Assembly (NCBI GenBank): GCA_023402845.1
Contig: JAEYFP010000035.1
Coordinates: forward strand, 111,407-175,406
Length of the DNA stretch: 64,000 nt
Direction: 5' to 3'
Source: Bacillota bacterium
Lineage (GTDB): Bacteria; Bacillota; Clostridia; Lachnospirales; Lachnospiraceae
Of this stretch, positions 1 to 8,528 are shown piece after piece. A program made the position numbers and the translations under genes. The notes under the pieces were generated by a model that saw nothing but the letters and a program-made list of their open reading frames with translations, searched no databases and was not told where the DNA came from. Position 1 is the stretch's first letter; every line of letters starts with the position of its first letter.

Positions 1-188
1 AGGCTGATTCCATAATGCGCTGCTGTCTTTTTCAACTCTGAAAGTTCCTCTGTAGAAACGTTTTTAAGCGCTGCACACGAAATTTCCAGAATATCAAATC
101 CCAGTTCTTTTATTTTTTTTATATATCTTAGATAATTTCCATTCCATTCTTGTTCCCAATAAGCAAAATATATTCCATATTTGATCAT
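1..188 (-). CDS. D-tagatose/D-psicose 3-epimerase family protein (partial, N-terminal part)
   Basis: Only the first 62 or so codons are inside the window; the gene runs off the left edge. The N-terminus begins MIKYGIYFAYWEQEW and continues with KELGFDILEIS. This resembles the start of D-psicose (allulose) 3-epimerases, TIM-barrel enzymes of the AP-endonuclease-2 fold that epimerise C3 of free ketohexoses using Mn or Co. The start codon overlaps the stop of the upstream GH125 gene by one base (TAATG), so the two are probably translationally coupled. It is the last visible gene of the second sugar ABC operon. The exact ketose substrate cannot be read from this fragment, and L-ribulose 3-epimerase or a related isomerase remains possible. 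Confidence 0.75.
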   Translation of the reverse strand, partial: MIKYGIYFAYWEQEWNGNYLRYIKKIKELGFDILEISCAALKNVSTEELSELKKTAAHYGIS

Positions 189-1495
189 TAATTTGCATCC
201 CCCTCTTTGTTTTGCTCCCAAAAATGCGAACACGCAAGATTATCCATCAGCTCTGAAAATAAAGAATTTGCCCATGCAAACCATGCTCTTGTATACATAT
301 TTGGATTATTTACATCAAATGATTCATGTATAAAATCGGTGTCTGCATGGGTCCTTAATACAGCATTGACACACTCTCTAATTTCTTCTCTGTCATTCGT
401 TGTTAATGCCTGCATAATCAAGCCAATATGCCATACATAATTTTCCGGCGTATGGGGGCTCCCAATGCCACTTGCATATTTCCCGCAGTAATAATAAGGA
501 TTATTCGAAGAAAGTATGTATCTTCTTGTCTGCAAATATACTTCCTCATTCTTTTCACAGAAGCCGAGATAGGGCATTGACAGAAGACTGGGAGAATTAG
601 CGTCATCCATCAGCACATAATTTCCGTACCCATCTGTTTCATATGCATAAATACTATCAAATTTCGGGTGTTCAACAATTCCGTAGCGCTTGATGCCATC
701 CAAAATTTCCATCCGCAGTTTTTTGCATATGCCCGAAATCTCCCCGTCGGCATAAACTTCTCTGCAGATCTCTTCGGCATACTGCAGCGCCTTTGATGCC
801 ATCATATTGGCCGGAATTAAATACCCATAAACACATCTATCATCGGAAGGCCTGAAACCCGACCAGGTCATTCCTGTAGCCTTCACCCTATTTCCTCTTC
901 CCTCCTGAGGGAGCGTATCGGTCTCCGTATCATTTCTTCTCCTGAAATAATACGGCGAAATCCAATGAGTCTGCTCTGTTTTCCAAACACTAATAATTTT
1001 TTTTAAAGAAGTCAGGTATGTATCATCAAAAACATCTGTACAGGCAGTTTCCTTCCAGTAACAGTATGACAGATAGATCGGGGCACATAAAGAATCGGTT
1101 TCGTATTTTCGTTCCCATATCCAGTCATTCTGCTCTGTCTCATCCTCCCGATGCCCGGCTCCATCGGCAGCCGCATTAAATGCATTGGCATACGGATCAA
1201 TAGTAACCTGTCTCATCTGGGTCAGAATAATCCCCTTTATTATTTCACGCAATGCTTCGTCCCGAGCCGCATATTTTATGTACGGACGAACCTGCGCCGC
1301 CGAATCACGAAGCCACATTGCCGGAATGTCTCCAGTTATTACAAAGTAAGAACCGTCTTCCTGCCTTTGAACAGTTGTCTGAATTGTATTTAGAAAGCAT
1401 TGTTTGATAAGAGGCGCCGCGCTCGGATAGTATTCCTCATAATACCTTTCAAGCTCCTCCGCTCTCTTAATTAAAATCTCAGGAATCTCTTTCAT
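188..1495 (-). CDS. Glycoside hydrolase family 125, exo-alpha-1,6-mannosidase
   Basis: A 435-residue protein with the hallmarks of GH125 (formerly DUF1237), a metal-independent inverting (alpha/alpha)6-barrel family that removes non-reducing alpha-1,6-linked mannose. Visible family segments are GDIPAMWLRDSAAQV near residue 55, a DPYANAFN segment near 100, and EWIWERKYE-type and MTWSGFRPSDD segments further on. There is no signal peptide, so it acts in the cytoplasm on imported oligosaccharides. It starts behind AGGAGATTAGAA. The upstream glycosidase-like gene ends 34 bases away and the downstream epimerase overlaps it by one base, so it belongs to the ABC importer operon. The context points to manno-oligosaccharides, for example N-glycan or yeast mannan fragments, as the transported substrate; that is inference. 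Confidence 0.88.
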   Translation of the reverse strand: MKEIPEILIKRAEELERYYEEYYPSAAPLIKQCFLNTIQTTVQRQEDGSYFVITGDIPAMWLRDSAAQVRPYIKYAARDEALREIIKGIILTQMRQVTIDPYANAFNAAADGAGHREDETEQNDWIWERKYETDSLCAPIYLSYCYWKETACTDVFDDTYLTSLKKIISVWKTEQTHWISPYYFRRRNDTETDTLPQEGRGNRVKATGMTWSGFRPSDDRCVYGYLIPANMMASKALQYAEEICREVYADGEISGICKKLRMEILDGIKRYGIVEHPKFDSIYAYETDGYGNYVLMDDANSPSLLSMPYLGFCEKNEEVYLQTRRYILSSNNPYYYCGKYASGIGSPHTPENYVWHIGLIMQALTTNDREEIRECVNAVLRTHADTDFIHESFDVNNPNMYTRAWFAWANSLFSELMDNLACSHFWEQNKEGDAN

Positions 1496-1529
1496 TTCTA
1501 ATCTCCTTAAAAGTTTATGTATCCATTAC

Positions 1530-2696
1530 TCAAATTTCTGTATTTTCATAAAGATCAATAAAATCACAATCGCCGGACAATCTGTCCATCACCCCAAGTA
1601 CATTTGTAACACTCACTACAAAATTAGCACACTTTACATATCCATCATTCACGCATTCAAAAGATCCGTATGTCTGAAAATACTGAATTGCTCTTTTCAG
1701 TGTTACCGCCGCCTGTTTCCGATCCGATTGAAAAAGGCACCAAACCGCCCAGCCTGTCGCCGTTGCCCAATAGGCACCATTTTGATATTCCTCGGGTTTG
1801 ATATCAATCAACAGCTTTTCCCAATATTCATTTTTCAGCAAATGTCGCACCTGACCTTCATACAAATAGTCCTCTGCGTGCACTTTAAGAAAGGACAGCA
1901 TCTGTCCCTTTTGATCTTTCTTATAAGGGTAGTCAATATAAAGAGAATAAATCATTCCCCATATATCAATTTCCCTGCACGACTCCGTTGCTGCATAAAA
2001 CGCTCCTGAAGAGCTTTCATACAAAACGTCAATTGCCGTTTCAATTCGCTTCATTATTCCATAATAAGACACTCCGCCGGGCAGACGCAACTGTACATTC
2101 ATTTCTTCCATAAATAAACATGCCCGCCAGTATAAAATTGTCTCCAAAAACAACTCTCCGGTTTTACATACGGTATCCGTAAATCCATATGGAGAATGCG
2201 GTTTTTCTGAAGAATTATATACCATACCGCTTTCTGAAAGAGGAATTATCTGTAGCCCTTTTTCCAAATGACGACGCCATTTTATAAATAAATCTACGAA
2301 CAAAGTTTCCTCCATTCGCAAATACAAGCTGTGAATGATAAAAATTAAAAAGGGCGTATTATCCAAATTAGCTTCCCCGATCGGATGTCCCACTTCACCC
2401 GCCGCATAGGCGGTAGTACCATCTCCATAGACGCGATCAGGCATCCAGCCGTCGCTCCTTCTGTGTTCAATCGCATATTCAATACAATCAACAATCTCTC
2501 TCTCCTCTATATGGACGCCGGAATATTCGACCATATAAGAAAAATCCCTGAGCCAGAGACCATTGTAACTCGATACTCCGTCCGGCGTAAAAATCGAAAT
2601 ACCGGAGTCTGTTTTTACCTTGCACCCACTTATCATTATTAAAGAGAACTCTTTGATATATTGATAGTCCTTTTCCCATTTTGCAGTTTCTTTCAA
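1530..2696 (-). CDS. Unassigned (alpha/alpha)6-barrel glycosidase-like protein
   Basis: About 388 residues. I do not recognise the exact family. A WLRD motif (NGLWLRDFSYMVEY near residue 45) followed by DGWMPDRVYGDG and a tryptophan-rich C-terminal half (YWATATGWAVW) resemble six-hairpin glycosidases such as GH125 and GH15, and the next gene is GH125. No signal peptide is present, so it is cytoplasmic. I place the start at a TTG (2696-2694) because GGAGGAG sits five bases upstream, directly after the TGA of the permease gene. An ATG at 2735 would overlap the permease by 26 bases and has no comparable ribosome binding site. The product may trim a second linkage of the imported glycan, but the catalytic residues are not identified. 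Confidence 0.6.
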   Translation of the reverse strand: MKETAKWEKDYQYIKEFSLIMISGCKVKTDSGISIFTPDGVSSYNGLWLRDFSYMVEYSGVHIEEREIVDCIEYAIEHRRSDGWMPDRVYGDGTTAYAAGEVGHPIGEANLDNTPFLIFIIHSLYLRMEETLFVDLFIKWRRHLEKGLQIIPLSESGMVYNSSEKPHSPYGFTDTVCKTGELFLETILYWRACLFMEEMNVQLRLPGGVSYYGIMKRIETAIDVLYESSSGAFYAATESCREIDIWGMIYSLYIDYPYKKDQKGQMLSFLKVHAEDYLYEGQVRHLLKNEYWEKLLIDIKPEEYQNGAYWATATGWAVWCLFQSDRKQAAVTLKRAIQYFQTYGSFECVNDGYVKCANFVVSVTNVLGVMDRLSGDCDFIDLYENTEI

Positions 2697-2709
2697 AATT
2701 ACTCCTCCA

Positions 2710-3537
2710 TCAACCCTTGATTGCTCCCGCCACAATTCCCTTGATAATATTTTTTTGCATTAAAATATATAAAATAATAATCGGAATGCTGGATATCAGA
2801 AAATTGGTTAAAATTAAGTTCCATTGATTACTGTACGTGCCAAAAAAATATCGTTGAGACAGCGGTAGCGTCATAGGCTTTCCGCTTCCATATACGAGAA
2901 ATGCAACCAGAAACTCTCCCCAGACCCACAATGCGTTTAACACTGCTACCGTCGCCAGAATAGGACGCATCAACGGAAGAATGACCACACCTATCATTTT
3001 AATTCTGGAGCAACCATCAATAATTGCCGCCTCCTCAATATCCTGGGAGAGTCCTATACAATAACTTCTGCACAGGAATATGGGTACCGGCATCCCCAAT
3101 GCAATGTAGACAATAATCAGTCCGAAAAGATTTCCTATCAGATTTATATTCTTTACAATGACAATCAGTGCCACCATATAAACCTGAAACGGCACAAATA
3201 AGGTTGTCATAATAACTATGAGGAGAATTTTCGAAAACCGGCTTTCCCATCTTGCCAACGCATATCCGGTAATTGCGGAAATCAAAAGCGTTAATGATGT
3301 AGTAACAGCAACTACGAAAATACTTGTTAAAAATGAAGTCAAAAAATTGCTATCCGTCATAATTTCCCTGTAATTTTCCAAATTAAACGACGAAGGCATC
3401 GCAATTGCCGAAGTCATTATTTCCGCCTTCGTTTTAAAGGAATTAATTATTACGAGAATCAATGGTAGCGCAAACAAAATCATCCCTAAAATTGTAACAA
3501 TATATTTTAAAAACCGAAGGAGCTTTCCCTTTATCAT
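2710..3537 (-). CDS. Carbohydrate ABC transporter permease (MalG type)
   Basis: A 275-residue membrane protein with about six hydrophobic segments and the EAA loop (EEAAIIDGCSRIKMIGVVILPLMRP region) that docks onto the ATPase. This identifies it as the second permease of a CUT1 sugar importer. The ATG at 3537 forms an ATGA overlap with the stop of the first permease and has GGAGGAG eight bases upstream. A longer reading from 3570 would overlap the neighbour needlessly. No ATPase is encoded in the operon, which is normal for CUT1 systems that share a housekeeping MsmX-like ATPase. Next to the GH125 gene, the likely cargo is a mannose-containing oligosaccharide. Confidence 0.92.
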   Translation of the reverse strand: MIKGKLLRFLKYIVTILGMILFALPLILVIINSFKTKAEIMTSAIAMPSSFNLENYREIMTDSNFLTSFLTSIFVVAVTTSLTLLISAITGYALARWESRFSKILLIVIMTTLFVPFQVYMVALIVIVKNINLIGNLFGLIIVYIALGMPVPIFLCRSYCIGLSQDIEEAAIIDGCSRIKMIGVVILPLMRPILATVAVLNALWVWGEFLVAFLVYGSGKPMTLPLSQRYFFGTYSNQWNLILTNFLISSIPIIILYILMQKNIIKGIVAGAIKG

Positions 3538-4406
3538 GATAAACGCTCCTCCTTTTTCCTCATTAGCCAATTCAGCAAAAGCGAAATAAATCCTATAATA
3601 AAGAAAAGGATGATGGACTGAGTCGCCGCATAGCCATTTCTGGCCGCATTAAACGCAGTCGTATAAATCTTGAAAACCATTGTGCTTGAGGCCCCCACCG
3701 GCCCTCCTGAAGTCATTGTATAGGGCAGTTCAAATACCTTCATATTTGCCGCAACGGATAAAATCAGGCAAGTGAAGATTGTCGGCATCAGCATCGGCAG
3801 CTTAACGTACCTCAGAATCTGGCAATAAGCGGCTCCGTCAATTCTTGCCGCCTCCACAATATCTTCGGAAATACTCTGCAAGGCCGCAATATAGATCACC
3901 ATATAATAACCGGCGCAGTTCCAGACACCCACAATTGCCAGTGCAATTATGACGAGCTTCTTATTTCCCAGCAGGGCGACGTTCATTCCTGTCAATTCCT
4001 TTGTGATTTCCGGAATCACCTTGGTATATGCAAACGACCAGATATAACCTACAACTAACAGGCTCATTATATTGGGTATAAAAAATACGGTTCGGAATAT
4101 ATTCTTACCATGCATTTGAGAATCTAACAGTAATGCCAGTATCAACGAAAGCAGATTTCCTATAAGAACTACGAGCAGCGTATAATAAAGAGTATTACCG
4201 ATTGTCTGTGTAAAGGTAAAGTCATGAATTGCCTCTATATAGTTATCTATTCCTATAAAATGATAGCTCGTTTTCATCCCGTATGAATCCGTAAATGATA
4301 ATCCAAAACTCTGTATGACCGGAATGATAAAAAACATAATAAACAAGACAATTGCCGGCACAAGCAGGATAAAATAGAATATGGCATCTCTGGTTTTTCT
4401 TTTCAT
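3534..4406 (-). CDS. Carbohydrate ABC transporter permease (MalF/UgpA type)
   Basis: A 290-residue protein starting MKRKTRDAIFYF, with six predicted membrane segments and a binding-protein-dependent transport signature (EDIVEAARIDGAAYCQILRYV near residue 200). It is the first permease of the CUT1 importer and lies between the binding protein gene and the second permease, which it overlaps by four bases (ATGA). It is preceded by GGGAATAATCAT. The roughly 100 bases separating it from the binding protein gene contain GC-rich partial dyad symmetry, as often seen downstream of abundant binding-protein transcripts. The substrate is not determinable from the permease alone. Confidence 0.92.
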   Translation of the reverse strand: MKRKTRDAIFYFILLVPAIVLFIMFFIIPVIQSFGLSFTDSYGMKTSYHFIGIDNYIEAIHDFTFTQTIGNTLYYTLLVVLIGNLLSLILALLLDSQMHGKNIFRTVFFIPNIMSLLVVGYIWSFAYTKVIPEITKELTGMNVALLGNKKLVIIALAIVGVWNCAGYYMVIYIAALQSISEDIVEAARIDGAAYCQILRYVKLPMLMPTIFTCLILSVAANMKVFELPYTMTSGGPVGASSTMVFKIYTTAFNAARNGYAATQSIILFFIIGFISLLLNWLMRKKEERLS

Positions 4407-4509
4407 ATGATTATTCCCAATCTCTCTGTCTAACTTTTTGCCGCAAGGGACTGCCTCAGGTGTTCAGCCCAAGACAACCCCCTGCCTTTTTATCTATTAT
4501 TTGTTTGCT

Positions 4510-5841
4510 TTACTGAGTGGCAGCCTCATCTCTTGCTTTATCCCAATATTCATCGAGCACAGACGCTTCCGTCTCCCAATCACTTTCGTCCAGCATATAA
4601 TAGGAGAACGTTTCCCATAATTTATCAGTAAATGTACTTCTTAACGCACGATCCCCCAGTGCGGTAAACTTTCCGCTGGAAAGATAAGAATCGATATCTG
4701 CCGCGATCGGATCCCAGTCAACGGACACTCCGCTTACCGAAGAAGATGCCGCACATGCGGTGGACCATATTGTACCGGCCTCTTCTGACGCAACATAGGC
4801 TAAAAATTCCTTGCTGATTTCAATATTCTTTGAATCCTTGCAGATAGAAAGGGATGTGTCAGGGAAACAAAGCATTACCGCATCTTCCGGATTGTTACTT
4901 ACCGGAAATCCCATGATTCCAATGTTTGCTTCCTTATTTACTTCTCTGAAGCTTGATAGTGCCCAGGAGCCCTGAAAATAAAATGCATTCTCTCCATTTG
5001 CAAAATTAGCTGCACAGTCATCGTAAGATAAATTATATGCAGTATCCGGATCGCCATACTGATATACCGTATTTTTCAGCTGGTCAAAGGAAAGCTTCCA
5101 TTGCTCATCTTCCAAAAATGACTTTTCATTATTGTCTCTCTGCGCAGACCAATCCGGATTATTGTAGAAAACATTTTCCGCAAATAGGCCGATCAGGGCA
5201 ATATAAGGTACGGAAAGGTCGCTCAGGCTATTACCAAAGGGCGTTATCCCTTTTGCCTCCAGTTCTTGGCAGCAGCTGATTAATTCATCGTAGGTGGCCG
5301 GTACTTCCAGATTATTTTCTGCTAATACATCTTTATTGTAATAGAGACCAATATAACCATTGTCCAATGGCATTGCATAGGTAGTGTCGGTATAGATTGC
5401 GTTTGCACCTGCCAGAGTTTCCGGATTAATATTACTCAGGTAATCATCTACTGTTAAATCAAGCAACAGAGACTCATCTACTTCCTTCATCCATGTAATA
5501 ATATCAGGCATGTCTCCTGATGCCGCTCTGGATCGCAAAGTTGCTTTCAAATCATCTGAGCTCATTGTCTGAATATCAAATTTCACATTTTCATGCTCCG
5601 CCGAGAAATTATCAAACATCGTCTGAAAAGCGGATTGTGGTCCATCCTCTGTCTTCAATGACAGAATGGTAATCGTAACAGCCTCCTCATTCGCATCTCC
5701 AGTTACCTCTTTCGCCCCTTCCTGAGCCGAAGCTGTATCCTGAGCCGTTTCATTTGTTGTCCCCGCAGAAGCTCCGCATCCCGATAAAAGCGATGCAATC
5801 ATGGCCCCCGAGAGAAGCATTGACAATACTTTCTTTTTCAT
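4510..5841 (-). CDS. Sugar ABC transporter substrate-binding lipoprotein (CUT1)
   Basis: A 443-residue extracellular solute-binding protein of family 1. The signal peptide ends in the lipobox LLSGC with Cys22 as the lipidated residue. A low-complexity Thr/Glu/Ala linker follows, then a bilobed binding domain with segments such as TMPLDNGYIGLYYNKDVL and FANGENAFYFQGSWAL that are typical of maltose/multiple-sugar binding proteins. AAGGAGGATTTATA precedes the ATG. It is the first gene of the second operon and carries the palindrome ATGATATATCAT about 45 bases upstream. That palindrome is shared with the promoter of the neighbouring GntR-LacI regulator, so it is probably controlled by that protein. 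Confidence 0.93.
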   Translation of the reverse strand: MKKKVLSMLLSGAMIASLLSGCGASAGTTNETAQDTASAQEGAKEVTGDANEEAVTITILSLKTEDGPQSAFQTMFDNFSAEHENVKFDIQTMSSDDLKATLRSRAASGDMPDIITWMKEVDESLLLDLTVDDYLSNINPETLAGANAIYTDTTYAMPLDNGYIGLYYNKDVLAENNLEVPATYDELISCCQELEAKGITPFGNSLSDLSVPYIALIGLFAENVFYNNPDWSAQRDNNEKSFLEDEQWKLSFDQLKNTVYQYGDPDTAYNLSYDDCAANFANGENAFYFQGSWALSSFREVNKEANIGIMGFPVSNNPEDAVMLCFPDTSLSICKDSKNIEISKEFLAYVASEEAGTIWSTACAASSSVSGVSVDWDPIAADIDSYLSSGKFTALGDRALRSTFTDKLWETFSYYMLDESDWETEASVLDEYWDKARDEAATQ

Positions 5842-5884
5842 TATAAATCCTCCTTATAAATTAACTAGATGCCAAGAGTTCCGA

Positions 5885-5898
5885 AATGATATATCATA
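5885..5898. promoter_or_regulatory. Palindromic operator (ATGATATATCAT) before the second ABC operon
   Basis: The 12-base perfect palindrome ATGATATATCAT at 5886-5897 lies about 45 bases upstream of the binding-protein ATG. It overlaps a possible TATGAT -10 element on the minus strand, for which no good -35 is visible. The same palindrome occurs only once more that I can find, over the transcription start region of the GntR-LacI-type regulator. A second small dyad (ATGCA-CTA-TGCAT, 5941-5953) lies further upstream. Confidence 0.65.
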
Positions 5899-6074
5899 CA
5901 TATTCTTTTGAAATATATTTTGCATGGCAACTATTTTTATATGCACTATGCATAATGATCTTCATTCGGCCCCTTTATATTTGGTTATTTTATTATATAT
6001 CCTTTCTGTATTATTTGTCAATATGAATAATATATATAATATATCAATTATATTCTATAGGAAAGGTTTGAAAA

Positions 6075-6123
6075 AAGTAAAAAGTAGCCGAGTTCCAAAG
6101 TATCTCTCTCTTTGAAACTCGGC
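6075..6123 (-). terminator. Rho-independent terminator of the GntR-LacI regulator gene
   Basis: An inverted repeat, GCCGAGTTCCAAAG (6087-6100) and CTTTGAAACTCGGC (6110-6123), gives a 14-bp stem with one mismatch. On the minus strand it is followed by the T-rich stretch TACTTTTTACTTTTTT. It begins eight bases after the stop codon of the regulator. It insulates the regulator from the second ABC operon, which therefore needs its own promoter. Confidence 0.85.
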
Positions 6124-6131
6124 CATTATCA

Positions 6132-7238
6132 CTATTCGGGATCTATTATCTTATATGGAATCAATTTGTTGACAGGCAACGTATTCTTTCCCGTAATCAA
6201 CGCATCTAATTCCTTTGCCGCAATGACGCCCATCAAATATTCGTCTTGTTGAACTCTGGTAAATATGGGTCTGGTATCATAAATTTCATCTACACCATCA
6301 AAAAACACAATTGCCTTTTCTCTTTCCACATTACGTTTTTTAAGTACCTTGTACACCATTACACCTATTTTATATTCCACGGCAAATATTGCGGTTATTT
6401 GGGAATGTTCCTCAATAAAACGGTCTATTTTTTCAAAATCCATACCTGCATCGCTGTCATCTTCATCCGGATTTGGAAGAGACGAATTCAGACTGGTCAG
6501 CCACATCCCTTCGTTCGTTACCAGATTGTGCTCCATGTGGCAATCAATAAAACCCCTTAGACGTTCCTCAATCGTGCGTGTTTGCATAGCGTGATGAGAA
6601 ATGAATCCTATTTTTGTATGCCCCTTTGCAATTAATGTTTCCGTCAATTCCTTTGCCGCTGTATAATTATCTGTTTTCACGCAGGTAATAGGAATTCCTC
6701 TCATTTCTCGGTCGACCAACACCATTGGATAATGAACTCCTGCCAACTGCAAAATTTTAGAATTGTAGACTTCCCCCTGCGCGCACATGCATATAATTCC
6801 GGATGTCCCCGCGTCCAGTGCGGAATCAATTGCCTTGATCTCATTTGAGATGCTGCCGTAGGTACAGGAAAAAATAATATTATATTCCTTTCTGCTGCAT
6901 TCTCTCTCTATTCCCTTCAAAATCTCACAACCGTATTCAGCCCCCAGAGAATCAAAAATAACCCCTATTGATTTTTTGGATTCCTTTTCCTTTCCGACCA
7001 CACCATCAGAATCGTCAAGGGGCACTTCCAATACATAGGATCCCCTTCCCGGCCGCCTGGTAATCAAATTTCTTTCAGCTAGCATTTCCAAAGCTCTCTT
7101 ACTCGTAATCCTGCTTACCTCGTATTTCTCTGCCAACTCCTTTTCCGAAGGCAATCTACTTCCGGGCGGGTAATCCCCCTGCTTAATTGCTTCAAACAAA
7201 TCTTGAAAAATACCTTGATATAGGGCTTCTCTTTCCAC
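6132..7238 (-). CDS. GntR/LacI-type transcriptional regulator (AraR-like architecture)
   Basis: About 368 residues. The N-terminal 70 residues are a GntR winged helix (GDYPPGSRLPSEKELAEKYEVSRITSKRALEM is split over residues 15-50). The rest is a LacI/periplasmic-binding-protein effector domain (KSIGVIFDSLGAEYGCEIL onward), the arrangement of AraR. I choose a GTG start at 7238, with AAGGATTATCAC upstream. Upstream in-frame starts up to 7340 would place the promoter and the operator palindrome inside the coding sequence. It has its own promoter (7297-7325) and a terminator after it. The palindrome at 7276-7289 suggests autoregulation, and the matching site at 5886-5897 suggests control of the adjacent ABC/mannosidase operon. 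The effector is probably a sugar from that pathway. Confidence 0.88.
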   Translation of the reverse strand: MEREALYQGIFQDLFEAIKQGDYPPGSRLPSEKELAEKYEVSRITSKRALEMLAERNLITRRPGRGSYVLEVPLDDSDGVVGKEKESKKSIGVIFDSLGAEYGCEILKGIERECSRKEYNIIFSCTYGSISNEIKAIDSALDAGTSGIICMCAQGEVYNSKILQLAGVHYPMVLVDREMRGIPITCVKTDNYTAAKELTETLIAKGHTKIGFISHHAMQTRTIEERLRGFIDCHMEHNLVTNEGMWLTSLNSSLPNPDEDDSDAGMDFEKIDRFIEEHSQITAIFAVEYKIGVMVYKVLKKRNVEREKAIVFFDGVDEIYDTRPIFTRVQQDEYLMGVIAAKELDALITGKNTLPVNKLIPYKIIDPE

Positions 7239-7275
7239 GTGATAATCCTTCCTTCTGCCTGTCTGACGAACTGTA

Positions 7276-7289
7276 AATGATATATCATT
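7276..7289. promoter_or_regulatory. Autoregulatory operator palindrome of the GntR-LacI regulator
   Basis: AATGATATATCATT is a perfect 14-base palindrome lying just downstream of the -10 box of the regulator promoter, across the expected transcription start. Its 12-base core is identical to the site at 5886-5897. A dimeric winged-helix repressor would be expected to bind such a site. Confidence 0.7.
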
Positions 7290-7296
7290 CATAACA

Positions 7297-7325
7297 ATGA
7301 TAATATATATTTCAGATTGTGTCAA
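7297..7325 (-). promoter_or_regulatory. Sigma-A-type promoter of the GntR-LacI regulator
   Basis: On the minus strand, TTGACA (7325-7320) and TATCAT (7302-7297) are separated by exactly 17 bases. The promoter lies between the PfkB kinase gene and the regulator and would give a leader of about 50 bases that contains the operator palindrome. Confidence 0.75.
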
Positions 7326-7349
7326 TTTACTTTCCGTCAAATTATCCCA

Positions 7350-8498
7350 TTAAACAAAAGAAGTAAGATTATCCGCATCCAACTTTTCCCATCCGCCTTT
7401 TATTTTTTCCTTCAGCTCCTCCAAAGACTTCAGACCGCTCAATGCATCGTAAGCGGCAACACAGCAGGCTCCCGTAGCCGATGCCAGATGAAGCGCCTCT
7501 TCCAGTGTTTCGCCTAACAGCACTGCAGATAAAAACGCCGCAATGCTCGTATCCCCGGCACCGGTTCCCGAAATGACCGCGGCAGGCCGGTAGCTTTTTT
7601 CGAAGCCTTCCTTACCCGCCCAGGACCTATGCGGAAGCTCCAGTCGCTCACAAAGTGAACGCATTTTTTCCTCTGATGCGGTGCGATAATACATCCCTGG
7701 TGCGCCGCATTTAATGAGCACCGCTCGCACGCCCAAATCAAGCACTTCTTTTCCCAAAGGGCAAATATCTGCCATTGTGAGTATTTCTGTCATGTCGCAT
7801 CCCGACGCACGTTCTTTCCATTCGGCATACCGTTCCCGATCGAGCATAAAGCACAACTCCTCCGCGCTCGGTACAAAGAAATCCACATGCGGCAATACCC
7901 GCTTAAGAATGTGATGCCAATCCTCTTTCGCACATTCGGAATCGGGATCAATCGCCGCCATATCCAGTGATGTCACAAGACCAAGCTCTTTCACCCGACG
8001 CAGCATTTCAAGCAGCTCCTGCCCGCCATTTTCATACATTGCCTTCATTAGGGAAGGGTAGCCGAAATGAAATAAATCTGCACGCGCGATTTCCTTCCAG
8101 TCCAGATCTTTGCAGGAAAATGTATCGTTTGCACCCGGATCGTGCAGGAAAATACGGTCGATACCGGGCACGGCAAGTACGACGGAATAAGAGGTGGACG
8201 AATCTTTTGACACAATCATTCGCTCTGAGGAATGATAGCCATCCATGATGTTTAATACCATTCTCCCAAGCTCGTCATTTCCGATTTTGCCCATCAGACT
8301 GACAATGCAGCCTAATCGTTTCATGGCAAGTCCGGTATTGGACACAGCTCCGCCCGTATGGATATCAACACCCTCCATATGTAACAGTTTGCCCGGAGCC
8401 AGCACCGTATCAATCCGTTCTGCCGGCTTCCCCGGAAAAACAGGTGTGATGTCCACACAAATATGTCCGGCAACAACTGCTCTTTTCTCTTTCACCAT
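7350..8498 (-). CDS. PfkB-family carbohydrate kinase
   Basis: A 382-residue ribokinase/PfkB-fold sugar kinase, longer than the usual 300-330. The N-terminal substrate motif region (GHICVDITPVFPG, then HTGGAVSNTGLAMKRLG) and the C-terminal GTGAGD at 311-316 are intact; Asp316 is the expected catalytic base and the preceding glycines form the anion hole. It is the last gene of the first sugar operon, 30 bases after the D-lyxose isomerase gene. The likely substrate is a free or phosphorylated ketose such as fructose, xylulose or tagatose produced by the isomerase, but the family is too broad to fix it. It has GGAGCG ten bases before the ATG. Confidence 0.88.
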   Translation of the reverse strand: MVKEKRAVVAGHICVDITPVFPGKPAERIDTVLAPGKLLHMEGVDIHTGGAVSNTGLAMKRLGCIVSLMGKIGNDELGRMVLNIMDGYHSSERMIVSKDSSTSYSVVLAVPGIDRIFLHDPGANDTFSCKDLDWKEIARADLFHFGYPSLMKAMYENGGQELLEMLRRVKELGLVTSLDMAAIDPDSECAKEDWHHILKRVLPHVDFFVPSAEELCFMLDRERYAEWKERASGCDMTEILTMADICPLGKEVLDLGVRAVLIKCGAPGMYYRTASEEKMRSLCERLELPHRSWAGKEGFEKSYRPAAVISGTGAGDTSIAAFLSAVLLGETLEEALHLASATGACCVAAYDALSGLKSLEELKEKIKGGWEKLDADNLTSFV

Positions 8499-8528
8499 CG
8501 TCTCTCACGCTCCTGACCATTGCACCGC

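Noticed and set aside
7239..7340. Upstream in-frame starts of the GntR-LacI regulator
   Set aside because: They would put the TTGACA/TATCAT promoter and the operator palindrome inside the gene; the GTG at 7238 has the ribosome binding site.
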